A DNA stretch of 64,000 nucleotides, from contig JAHDID010000002.1 in NCBI GenBank assembly GCA_020630975.1, forward strand, positions 1 to 64,000. The letters run 5' to 3'. Both the position numbers and the translations under genes were made by a program. A model generated the notes under the pieces. It had not been told where the DNA came from, searched no databases, and was given only the letters and a program-made list of their open reading frames with translations. This stretch comes from Verrucomicrobiota bacterium (GTDB taxonomy: Bacteria > Verrucomicrobiota > Verrucomicrobiia > Verrucomicrobiales > DEV007). Of the stretch, positions 6,875 to 15,408 are shown piece after piece; the stretch's first letter is position 1; each line of letters starts with the position of its first letter.

Positions 6875-8485
6875 ATGGTAGTCAGGGCAAACGACAGCGC
6901 CGAAGCGAATCACACCTACAAAGTCGCCGACACCGAGGAAGAATTCGAGCAGATCTTCCAGCTCAACTACCAGACTTTTGTCGAGGAGATCCCTCAACAT
7001 TCGGAGAACACGGAGCGCCGTCTGGTAGACAAGTTTCACGAAGAAAATACCTACCTGATCTGTCTGAAAGGCGATGCGCTACTAGGCATGATGGCCCTGC
7101 GTGATCAGCGGCCTTTCTCGCTCGATACCAAGCTAGACGATCTCGATAGCTATCTGCCCGACGGCCGCCGTTTGGTAGAGATTCGGCTGTTGTCGATCCA
7201 GCCCAAAGCGAGATCTGGCAAAGTGCTGGCCGGTTTGCTGAATCTTTTGATCGATATCAATCGAAGCAAAAACTGGGACATGGCGCTGATCTCCGGCACG
7301 ACTCGCCAGCAAAAGCTGTATCGCCATATCGGCTTCCAGCCATTCGGCCCGCTGGTAGGGAGCGAGGAGGCACGCTATCAGCCGATGTCGATCTCGCTGG
7401 ACGATTTTCAGCAGCATACTCGCAGCACGCTGAGACACACCGCTCGCACCGTAGAGCATCGCTTTCTACCAGGCCCCGTCCAGGTCACGACAGCTGTGAG
7501 GCAGGCTTTCGAGTCAGAGCCGCTATCGCATCGCTCGGCAGAGTTTTTAGATAACTACCAGCAGTGCCGACACAGATTGTGCCAACTGGTGAACAGTCAG
7601 CATACCATGATCGCGATGGGCACCGGCACACTGGCCAATGAAATGGTCGCCGCTCATTTGTCCGGTCTCGGTGGAATCGGCTTGGTGCTTAGCAATGGCG
7701 AATTCGGCGAACGCCTGATCGACCATTGTCTCCGCTTCGACCTAGAGTTTGCCTCCTGCATCAATGACTGGGGCGAGCCTTTCGATATCGAGCAAATACC
7801 AGAGGGACGATTCGAATGGCTGTGGATGACCGCCTGCGAGACCTCTACCGGTATGCGCAATGACTACACCACTATAGCCGCCTACTGCCAGGCACACGGC
7901 ATCAAACTATGTATCGATGCCGTCAGTGCTGTCGGAGCCTATCCGGTCGACTTCTCTGCTGCCTACCTAGCGACCACGTCTAGCGGCAAAGCTATCGCCG
8001 CCTACCCGGGCCTAGCGATCGTCTTTGCCAATCACCCTATCCAGCCGACACCATGCATCCCTCGATATCTGGATCTGCATCTGTATCAGGCTGACAGCTC
8101 CGTGCCCTTCACTTTTTCATCGAATGTGATCAACGCTCTGCTAGCAGCTCTGCAAAACCTCGAGCACCCCGATCTTGCATTCGCGGAAACAGAGAGACTA
8201 TCTGCCGAGCTGCGCCGCAGCTTGCCATTAGCTCCTATAGTAGACGCCGACCAGTCGTCACCTGCTGTACTCACCATCTCGGTACCAGATAAGCTGAATA
8301 GCCGAGACTTCGCCAAAAGGCTGAGGGAGAGATTTGGTATCGAAGTAGCGAGCGAAAGCACCTATCTAGTCGAGAGAAACTGGATACAGATATGCCTGAT
8401 GGGCCAGCTATCAGAGCACTCCATCAAACATCTCATCGAGAGTATCGACTCACTACTCCTCTCAATAGGAATGGGAGCGGTCTAG
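6875..8485 (+). CDS. GNAT-type acyltransferase fused to class V aminotransferase
   Basis: This 536-residue protein has two parts. Residues of about 10-180 look like a GNAT or autoinducer-synthase-type acyltransferase. They show a central core (LVEIRLLSIQPKARSG) followed by SGTTRQQKLYRHIGFQPFG, the helix-strand end typical of GNAT folds. Residues of about 200-530 form a class V (fold type I) PLP enzyme of the alanine-glyoxylate aminotransferase kind. It shows FLPGPVQV at the start, the aspartate block KLCIDAVSAVGAYPVDF, and SSGKAIAAYPGLAIVF with the probable PLP lysine. The gene starts 46 bases after the DUF1501 stop and may be read through from it. The domain order suggests one pathway that transaminates a substrate and then acylates or acetylates it, but that is inference. 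Confidence 0.75.
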   Translation: MVVRANDSAEANHTYKVADTEEEFEQIFQLNYQTFVEEIPQHSENTERRLVDKFHEENTYLICLKGDALLGMMALRDQRPFSLDTKLDDLDSYLPDGRRLVEIRLLSIQPKARSGKVLAGLLNLLIDINRSKNWDMALISGTTRQQKLYRHIGFQPFGPLVGSEEARYQPMSISLDDFQQHTRSTLRHTARTVEHRFLPGPVQVTTAVRQAFESEPLSHRSAEFLDNYQQCRHRLCQLVNSQHTMIAMGTGTLANEMVAAHLSGLGGIGLVLSNGEFGERLIDHCLRFDLEFASCINDWGEPFDIEQIPEGRFEWLWMTACETSTGMRNDYTTIAAYCQAHGIKLCIDAVSAVGAYPVDFSAAYLATTSSGKAIAAYPGLAIVFANHPIQPTPCIPRYLDLHLYQADSSVPFTFSSNVINALLAALQNLEHPDLAFAETERLSAELRRSLPLAPIVDADQSSPAVLTISVPDKLNSRDFAKRLRERFGIEVASESTYLVERNWIQICLMGQLSEHSIKHLIESIDSLLLSIGMGAV

Positions 8486-8757
8486 CAGTGAAGCGGTGTA
8501 CGAAGGCTCCACCTCCAAAAAGACCTGTGCCCCTGTCGTGGGAAAGGCTGGGGGTGCCCTTCTCTTGTTGCGTCTTTTGATTTAAAAGGAAGAAAATGCG
8601 GAGAGTGCCTCCACTTGTCCCACCCTCTTCGTTAGGGTATGCCTAGATTGGGGATTGGTCGTTGCCTGTGGCTGTTTCCTAGGGATGATCGATTGACCCC
8701 AATTTCTTACTACCACCACTTCATAACGCCCACCCACCCTAACTGACCAGACCACCC

Positions 8758-11745
8758 ATGACTGATTCACAAACGTCTGCTACGGCAGCTAGCGGTGCAT
8801 CGACCGCTGCGCCCTGCCCTTCTTCCACCTCTTCTATGTCTGCTTCGTCTTGCTCGTCCAGCGGCCAATCGACTCGTGTCATCTTTGGCCTGGCACTGGA
8901 GGGCGCAGCTTTGCCTAGCGGCTGTGATGGCGGCCCTACGGGATTGGACCACATCGTGGTCGGGCCGGAGGGGATGGTCGATATGCTGGAGCAGCGGCTG
9001 GGGATCGCACCACCAAAGTGCGATCAGGCGACGCGGCTGCTGGACTACCGAGCGGCTCTGCTAGTGGTGCAGTCGGCAGCCGGTGGGGATGAGACTTTCT
9101 ATAGCCAGTCGTTTGATGTGGATCCGCTGGGGTCGGCCAAGGTGCTGCTGAGCTGGCGCGATGCACTAAAGCTAGCGGGCTGGCATGACAGCGGCAGTAG
9201 CAGCGGTGGTAAAGAGAATGCAGCAGCCGCACCGAAGCGGCTAGGTGATCTGGCGCGAGTCGAGGCCGCCTATGCCCAAGCGGCTCCCGCCAGCTACCAG
9301 AGCGACCTGTGCAGTCGCCTGGAGCGGCTGATCGCTGCGCTGCAGGCGGGTCTATGCCATGGCGTGGACAAAGTGGCGCTGGTGGGCGATCGCGCAGAGT
9401 TTCCCAAACGCTGGCGCGAGGTGCTAGCGCTACTACCGGTGGAGGAGAATGCCTACCCTCTGCCAACCGAGCCACTAGCTCCGACTGGCAGCCAACTGCA
9501 TGCGCTGCAGTCGGGTCTGCTGGGCAACAAAGCCGATGATGAGGTGACAGCTGCCGACGAGACGGCGGAAGCCGCTACGGTGCGAGTGGTGCAGGCGGCA
9601 TTCGCCAGCCGCAGTGCCGATGCGGCTGCGACACTGCTGCAGCGGCTACTGTCCGAGTCTGGACCGGACTCGATCGGCCTGATCAGCCGCGGCGATACCA
9701 ATGGGCCGCTCAACCAGTCGATGCAGCAGCTAGCGCTGCCGCAGATCGCCTCTGGCAATCGCACGGTATCTGGCACCCTGATGCAGCTACCTGCTCTGGT
9801 GCTAGCGCTGCACTGGCAGCCAGCCGATCCACAAGCATGGCTGACCTTTCTACTGCACCCGGCGAAGCCGGTAGCAGCTCGCCTGGCCAAGCAACTGGCG
9901 TACACGATACAAAGCACCCCAGCTCGCGATAGCGAAGCCTGGGATCTTGCGATCGCCAAGGTGCTGAACGAGACCGACCTCGGCGACGAAACGGAAACGG
10001 CTAATGAAATCAAGCGGCTCAAGAAACAAGTGAAGCAGTGGCTCTCGCCAGAGCGATTTGAAAAAGTGGCTGATCCCAAGGTGCTGAGCGATACCATCGG
10101 CCAACTCAGGAAATGGGCCGTCGGCCGCGCCAAACTAGTGGAGGATGATGCCGCCCTCGAGGCGGAGTGGAAGCAAGCCGCTAAGCAATACGCTCGACTG
10201 GAAAAGCTGCTGCTCTCCAGCCCTGAAAAGCTGAACAAAGATGATCTCGCTCAGGTGATGGCCGAGTGGCTATCTGGCGGAGCGGCTTACTCCACCGACA
10301 GCCGCGCCGAAGTGGGCGGCCCCGCAAACTACAGCCAAGCGGCTCACCTGCTGGTACCGATCGATCACGTGTTGTGGTGGCAGCCGCAGGATGCTGGGCT
10401 ACCTGTGCAGCCGTGGAATCAAAACGAACTGGCCTGGCTGGAGGGCCAAGACATGGTATTTGCCGACGAAGCGGCTCTGCGCCGCGCCGCTAATGATGCC
10501 GCGATCCGTCCGATCTTACTCGCCCGATGCTCGATCAGCCTGTATCCGGGTGCAGCAGACACATCGGTCGAGATCTCGCAATCGACTACCCTGGTGCGGC
10601 TAGAAGCCGAACTGGGCGACCGCGCGGTATACGAGGCCGAGACCATGATCCAGACTAGCGCCGAGGCACTGGTGCCGCTGCCTCGCGCCAAGAGAGAATG
10701 GCAGATCAGCGATGCATCGAAGCTAGCGGCTCGTGATCAGGAGTCTTTCTCCTCGCTAAACAAATTCATCTACAGTCCGTGGGAGTGGGTGCTCAGCTAC
10801 AGCGCCAAACTGCGTGCCGGTGCGCAGTATGACTACCGGATCATCGACGATGCTCGCAGCCGCGGTTCGCTGCTGCACGGCTTTGTCGAGAGTCTACTGG
10901 AGCCAGAGATGGATCCGCTAGCCGAGTCGGACAAGTGGGATGAGAAGCCGCTGCCTGCCAGATCTGGATCTGTGACGGAGGAGACCACTCCATCTAGCGG
11001 CCTACTGGAGACGCTGATTCGCCGTCTATTCGAAGATAGTGCAGCGATCTCCTGGGACACGATCGAGAAGTCGCAGATCGATAGCTGGATCGAGGAGCAG
11101 TGGAGTGCTCTGCTAGCCAGCCATGCGGCTCAGTACCTATGCGACGGCCATGAGGCTGCCTGTAGTGAGCTGCTCTATCTGGCCAAGACCGGTCTCTGGG
11201 AGCTACTGCAGCATCTGCGCGAGGCCGATGTGCAAGAGGTGACCTGTGAGGAGAGGATCAAAGATATCGACTTCTGCGGTGGCAAGCTGGGCGGCTTCAT
11301 CGACCTGCGCTGCGTGAATGGAGCGGGCAAGGTAGCAGTAGTGGATCTGAAGCTAGGCGGACTGAGCTATCGCAAAGAGGAGCTGGAGAAGGGCCGCCAC
11401 CTGCAGCTAGCGACCTATGGCCACCTAGTGAAACAACAACACGGTGCCGATGCGCACTGCGCCTACTTTATCTTCATCGGCGGCGGCAGCCTGATCGCTA
11501 GGAATCGAGACTATTTCGAAAGCGCCGAAGTGCCCAGATCGATGATAGGCGACGACGAGTGGCAGACCTGTTGGCAGGAGTTTGAAGCGCTATGGCAATG
11601 GCGCCGAGCCCAACTCGACGCCGGTCGGATCGAGGTGAGCCTCGGGAAGTTTAAACCCCAAATCGCTCCGCACGGACACTGGAGTGTGGAGGAACCGGAT
11701 AGGTATAGTGACTATCTGACTTTGGCGGGAGTGGTGAAGGGGTAG
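8758..11745 (+). CDS. AddB-like nuclease subunit
   Basis: The 995-residue protein begins with about 40 Ser/Thr/Ala-rich residues and has no Walker A motif. Its C-terminal third is a PD-(D/E)XK nuclease of the RecB/AddB type. This contains FSSLNKFIYSPWEWVLSY (the usual entry helix), RGSLLHG (the GxxxH motif), GGFIDLR, VVDLKLGG (catalytic D-x-K) and HLQLATYGHLV (the QxxxY motif). With the downstream AddA-like helicase-nuclease it should process double-strand DNA ends for recombination and degrade linear DNA. The central region is too divergent to recognise helicase-like motifs. Family gene order (addB then addA) is kept. The spacer 8486-8757 upstream shows no gene. The symbol is withheld because the similarity is distant. 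Confidence 0.75.
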   Translation: MTDSQTSATAASGASTAAPCPSSTSSMSASSCSSSGQSTRVIFGLALEGAALPSGCDGGPTGLDHIVVGPEGMVDMLEQRLGIAPPKCDQATRLLDYRAALLVVQSAAGGDETFYSQSFDVDPLGSAKVLLSWRDALKLAGWHDSGSSSGGKENAAAAPKRLGDLARVEAAYAQAAPASYQSDLCSRLERLIAALQAGLCHGVDKVALVGDRAEFPKRWREVLALLPVEENAYPLPTEPLAPTGSQLHALQSGLLGNKADDEVTAADETAEAATVRVVQAAFASRSADAAATLLQRLLSESGPDSIGLISRGDTNGPLNQSMQQLALPQIASGNRTVSGTLMQLPALVLALHWQPADPQAWLTFLLHPAKPVAARLAKQLAYTIQSTPARDSEAWDLAIAKVLNETDLGDETETANEIKRLKKQVKQWLSPERFEKVADPKVLSDTIGQLRKWAVGRAKLVEDDAALEAEWKQAAKQYARLEKLLLSSPEKLNKDDLAQVMAEWLSGGAAYSTDSRAEVGGPANYSQAAHLLVPIDHVLWWQPQDAGLPVQPWNQNELAWLEGQDMVFADEAALRRAANDAAIRPILLARCSISLYPGAADTSVEISQSTTLVRLEAELGDRAVYEAETMIQTSAEALVPLPRAKREWQISDASKLAARDQESFSSLNKFIYSPWEWVLSYSAKLRAGAQYDYRIIDDARSRGSLLHGFVESLLEPEMDPLAESDKWDEKPLPARSGSVTEETTPSSGLLETLIRRLFEDSAAISWDTIEKSQIDSWIEEQWSALLASHAAQYLCDGHEAACSELLYLAKTGLWELLQHLREADVQEVTCEERIKDIDFCGGKLGGFIDLRCVNGAGKVAVVDLKLGGLSYRKEELEKGRHLQLATYGHLVKQQHGADAHCAYFIFIGGGSLIARNRDYFESAEVPRSMIGDDEWQTCWQEFEALWQWRRAQLDAGRIEVSLGKFKPQIAPHGHWSVEEPDRYSDYLTLAGVVKG

Positions 11746-11746
11746 T

Positions 11747-11796
11747 GAGAAGAGAAGAGAAGAGAAGAGAAGAGGAGAGGAGAGGAGAGGAGAGGA
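11747..11796. repeat. Pentanucleotide microsatellite between addB-like and addA-like genes
   Basis: Starting one base after the stop codon of the addB-like gene are five units of GAGAA (11747-11771) followed at once by five units of GAGGA (11772-11796). All ten units are in register, giving a 50-bp purine-only tract on the plus strand. Long pure arrays of this kind can slip during replication. Here slippage would change the length of the spacer, not a reading frame. Confidence 0.9.
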
Positions 11797-11848
11797 GAAG
11801 TTCATTGGTGTTGGATGTGGTGAAAGTAATTTTACCGATTTTTTTGGA

Positions 11849-11888
11849 ACACGAATTTTCACGGATGAACACAGATAAACACGAATCG
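11849..11888. repeat. Four-unit 10-bp periodic repeat
   Basis: Four consecutive 10-bp units beginning at 11849, 11859, 11869 and 11879 share the form (A/T)CAC(G/A)(A/G)ATNN. The exact 10-bp period puts each unit on the same face of the helix. It lies 80 bases before the helicase start. Similar degenerate strings occur in spacers of several environmental bacteria in my recollection, so this may be a dispersed family rather than an operator. Confidence 0.6.
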
Positions 11889-11968
11889 GATAGGCTCTGC
11901 GGTATTTGGATCGCGGTAAATCGAGTTTTCAATTTTTTAAGGATAATCAAATAGGTAAACAAACGGAC

Positions 11969-14900
11969 ATGGATACCGATAAACTAACTTTCATCACAGC
12001 GAGTGCTGGTACGGGAAAGACCTATCGTCTGGTCGAAGAGATCCGGGAGGCGATCTCTTCGGGCGAAGCTCGTCCGGAGGCGATCATTGCTACTGTGTTT
12101 AATAAAACGGCGGCGCATGAGCTGAAGGAACGAATCACAGTAGCGTTTCGCAAAGACCCAACTCTAGAGGAAGCGGCATCGCGATTGGAGAATGACGCAC
12201 TGATCTCTACCGTGCACGGTGTGTGCTATCGACTGCTACGACGATTTGCCTTTGAGGCAGGTATCTCCCCAGACCTGAGGATGCTCGATGAGAGCGAGGA
12301 AAAGCTACTACTCGACCGCGCTATCGATGAGGTGGTGGATGAGTCGGCGAGACAGCGACTCTATGGTGTGGCCAACCGCCTAGGGCAACGCCATAGCAAA
12401 ACGCGAGCCTGGCTGTGGCGTGGTGATGTGAAAGACATCATCAGCACGGCACGGTGTAATGATATCGACTTCGAACAACTACCCGAGATGGGTCGCGCTA
12501 GCTGGGCGGAGATGCGGGCTGAACTAGGTGAGGCGAGCCCCTCCGATATGGATGCGGAGATGATCTCTCGGCTAAAGGCATTTGAGCGAGCTGAGGGCGA
12601 TACGACTAAAGTTACCAATGACTTTGAGAAAGTGATTACTGACTTTCTCGAAGGTCATGAAAAGGCCTCCTTCCCCTGGAAAGCGTGGGACAAACTACGC
12701 ACGCAAGCCCCTGGCGCCAAGTCTCGCAACGCGGCACAGCCGATCAAAGATCTAGCCGACCAAGTGCAACGCCATTCGGGGCTGCATCGTGATATAGAGT
12801 CGTATGTGACCCAACTGTTCGAGCTGGCTCATCGAGCCGGCGCCCGCTATGGCGAACTAAAGAAACAGCGCGGCGTGGCCGACTTTGCCGATCTGGAAAA
12901 GGCGGCACTCGACCTGCTGCGAGGTAATGACTTTGTGAAAGAGACTCTGGTCGATGAGATCGATCTGCTGTTGGTCGATGAGTTTCAGGATACCAATCCG
13001 ATGCAACTGGCGCTATTCGCCGAGCTGGGCAAAATCGCTAAAAAGGTGATCTGGGTCGGCGATATCAAACAAAGTATCTATGGCTTTCGTGGCTCTGATC
13101 CGACGCTGATCCAAAAGGCTGTAGCAATGGCAAATAAAGAAGCACCGCTCGGCACCTCGTGGCGCTCGCTACCCGATCTGGTGACCTTAGCCAATGAGTG
13201 CTTTGCCGAGCCATTCGAGACGGGGCAGCATATCACCAAAAGCGAAACCGTGATCAAAGCCCAGCGAGATACCCCCAACGGCTTTCCTGCTGCGGTGGAG
13301 GTAGCCGCGATCATTTCGGATGAAAAAAACAAAGATGGATCGGCCAAGCTACTAAATAATAAACGCCCCTCGGTGACGGCTGATGCGGTCGCTGATCTGA
13401 TCAACCGCGCAGGCGAGCAGGTCGGAGTGAAAGGAACCGTCTCCCTAGACGAAACCGTAGGCGACGTACGACCGCTGGAGCGAGACGACATCGCGATACT
13501 GGTGCGATCGAACAAGAATAACCGCGACATCGCCTACCAATTGCGTCGGCGTGGCTACGAAGTGAACTTAACTGGCGGCGGGCTGCTAGAGACGGCAGAA
13601 GTGATCCTAGCGGTCGCCTGCCTGCGCCGCTGGATCGATGCCACGGATACACTGGCCGCCGCAGAGATCGCGGCACTGGAGGGCACCATCGAGCCGGAGG
13701 TCTGGCTGGAGGATCGGCTCGAGCATGTGGCGTATCAGGCCGAGCATGGCGAGGAGCAGGGATTCATCCCCTGGGTGCCGCAGGCGTCGGCCGCTGTCGT
13801 GGCTCTGCACGATGCGAGACAAGCTGCCGCTGGAGCCGAGCTGCGCTCACCTCTGGAGTGCTATGACAAAGCAATAGCAGCAGCGGACTGCGAACGCATC
13901 GTCAGCCTGTGGGGCCCCAATGCCAGCCGCGTGGGGCAGCGACTCGCGAACCTCGGGCAGCTACGCCAGTACATAGCCGACTATCAGGATCGCGCCGCAC
14001 AGCACGGTATACCGGCGACGCTGAATGGTCTATTCGCCTGGCTGGATGATCTGAACCAAGATGGCAAAGATGAATACCCAAGGGTAGCAGCCAAAGGAGC
14101 GATCACGGTGAGCACCTACCACTCAGCCAAGGGGCTCGAATGGCCGGTGGTGTTTTTGACCGATATGGATGATAGCGAGAAAACTCGCCTGTTTAATCTG
14201 AGAGTCATCAATCAAGAGCCGGAGCTGGACTATAGCAATCCACTGAGGGGTCGTGAGCTACGCCGCTGGATCAATCCATTCGATGGTATAAACCGAGATC
14301 GTGCAGATGAGAGCAAGATGTCGCCGCTGATCAAAGCGCTAGAGTGTAGCGATACCGGACTGGAGGCTCAGCGAGCCGAGGCCGAGGAGATGGTGCGTCT
14401 GATGTATGTGGGCATGACTCGTGCTCGCGACCGGATGGTACTGGTAGATGAGCCGCGCAGCGCGCCGGTATGGATGAACTGTATCGGAGAGGGAGCGGCT
14501 GAGCAGCTACTGAAGGGCACAGGTAGTGGCAAACTGTCGGTGCCGATCACACGTAGGCAGTATGAGCACAGCTTTAATCCGTCGACCCGTGAAGCGGCTG
14601 CGAGCACGATCGATCTGCCGGTGCGGATCGCAGAGGAACCAGAGTGGGAGTTAGCGCGAGTGGCTCCGAGCAAGGTACCCGCTATCGAGACGGCCAGAAT
14701 AGGCGAGGTAGATACCTTTGGTACTCGGATGAGGATGAACCGCCCCGACGAGCGTGATCTAGGAGACGCGATGCACCGGATCCTAGCGGCTGAGATCCTG
14801 CAGGGCGACCGAGTAGCGGACGATGCGGCGAAGCTGCAGCGGATCGATGCGCAGCTAGATGCCTTTGGCCTAGTGGGCGAGGTGAAGGGAGAATATGTAT

Positions 14901-15217
14901 TATCGACGGTCGCGGCCTTTAGAAAACATGTGCTCGAAAAATTTGCCCCACAGCGAGAGCTAGTCGAGGTGCCATTTTCGATACGCAATGAGAAGGGGCA
15001 AGACGTCGGCGGGTATATCGATCACCTGCTCGTTCTAGAAGATGGCAGTCACGTGATCATCGATCACAAGATCTTTCCAGGCGCACGCGATAAGTGGGAG
15101 GCAAAGGCGCTGACTTATTCTGGGCAGTTGCGGACCTATGCTGAGGCTGTCGGCGGGGAAAGGGTGCGAACGTTTATTCACTTGGTAACGACTGGAGTAT
15201 TGATAGAGGTGGTGTAG
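11969..15217 (+). CDS. AddA/UvrD-like helicase-exonuclease subunit
   Basis: This 1082-residue protein is an SF1A (UvrD/RecB-type) DNA helicase with a C-terminal nuclease. The Walker A loop is ITASAGTGKTYRL near residue 15. Walker B is LLLVDEFQDTNPMQLALF, motif III-like residues follow in VGDIKQSIYGFRGSDP, and motifs V-VI include YHSAKGLEWPVVFLTD and RLMYVGMTRARDRM. The C-terminus carries GDAMHRIL (GxxxH), GGYIDHLL, VIIDHK (catalytic D-x-K) and QLRTYAEAV, the RecB-family nuclease set. The start at 11969 is chosen because it falls just before the Walker A region. The upstream codons back to 11906 run through spacer-like repeat sequence. It presumably forms a heterodimer with the AddB-like protein for double-strand break repair. 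Confidence 0.85.
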   Translation: MDTDKLTFITASAGTGKTYRLVEEIREAISSGEARPEAIIATVFNKTAAHELKERITVAFRKDPTLEEAASRLENDALISTVHGVCYRLLRRFAFEAGISPDLRMLDESEEKLLLDRAIDEVVDESARQRLYGVANRLGQRHSKTRAWLWRGDVKDIISTARCNDIDFEQLPEMGRASWAEMRAELGEASPSDMDAEMISRLKAFERAEGDTTKVTNDFEKVITDFLEGHEKASFPWKAWDKLRTQAPGAKSRNAAQPIKDLADQVQRHSGLHRDIESYVTQLFELAHRAGARYGELKKQRGVADFADLEKAALDLLRGNDFVKETLVDEIDLLLVDEFQDTNPMQLALFAELGKIAKKVIWVGDIKQSIYGFRGSDPTLIQKAVAMANKEAPLGTSWRSLPDLVTLANECFAEPFETGQHITKSETVIKAQRDTPNGFPAAVEVAAIISDEKNKDGSAKLLNNKRPSVTADAVADLINRAGEQVGVKGTVSLDETVGDVRPLERDDIAILVRSNKNNRDIAYQLRRRGYEVNLTGGGLLETAEVILAVACLRRWIDATDTLAAAEIAALEGTIEPEVWLEDRLEHVAYQAEHGEEQGFIPWVPQASAAVVALHDARQAAAGAELRSPLECYDKAIAAADCERIVSLWGPNASRVGQRLANLGQLRQYIADYQDRAAQHGIPATLNGLFAWLDDLNQDGKDEYPRVAAKGAITVSTYHSAKGLEWPVVFLTDMDDSEKTRLFNLRVINQEPELDYSNPLRGRELRRWINPFDGINRDRADESKMSPLIKALECSDTGLEAQRAEAEEMVRLMYVGMTRARDRMVLVDEPRSAPVWMNCIGEGAAEQLLKGTGSGKLSVPITRRQYEHSFNPSTREAAASTIDLPVRIAEEPEWELARVAPSKVPAIETARIGEVDTFGTRMRMNRPDERDLGDAMHRILAAEILQGDRVADDAAKLQRIDAQLDAFGLVGEVKGEYVLSTVAAFRKHVLEKFAPQRELVEVPFSIRNEKGQDVGGYIDHLLVLEDGSHVIIDHKIFPGARDKWEAKALTYSGQLRTYAEAVGGERVRTFIHLVTTGVLIEVV

Positions 15218-15281
15218 GGGTTTTGTCTTTTTGTTCTTTGTTGGGAGTGCCGAGGTCTGAAGTCGGTTTTCGCTGTTTTCG

Positions 15282-15356
15282 GTAGAGGAAGGCCTCAGCC
15301 TTCCAGCCTGGGTTGGGGTGGCCTAGGTTGTCGGGCAGCTGAAAACAGCCCCTTCC
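15282..15356. repeat. Two REP-like elements downstream of the helicase gene
   Basis: At 15282-15304 a 23-nt element starts with GTAGA and continues as a perfect seven-base hairpin (GGAAGGC, loop CTCA, GCCTTCC). At 15331-15356, on the minus strand, lies GGAAGGGGCTG, then a TTTTC loop and AGCTGCCCGA. This closely matches the arms of the large hairpin at 38743-38836. Both sit in the spacer between the convergent helicase and acyltransferase genes, where they could also serve as a shared transcript end. Confidence 0.6.
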
Positions 15357-15408
15357 AGTGAATCTCTAGGAACTCTGGGGAGTTCCGCTACGGCTTGGAA
15401 CGATGGAG

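Noticed and set aside
9453-10238. Long minus-strand open frame (261 codons) opposite the AddB-like gene
   Set aside because: Serine/alanine-rich product typical of the antisense frame of a GC-rich gene; the plus strand carries clear nuclease motifs.
11745-11954. Plus-strand frame through the pentamer microsatellite
   Set aside because: Encodes low-complexity Arg/Glu repeats from the microsatellite and runs into the 10-bp repeat; no independent sign of coding.
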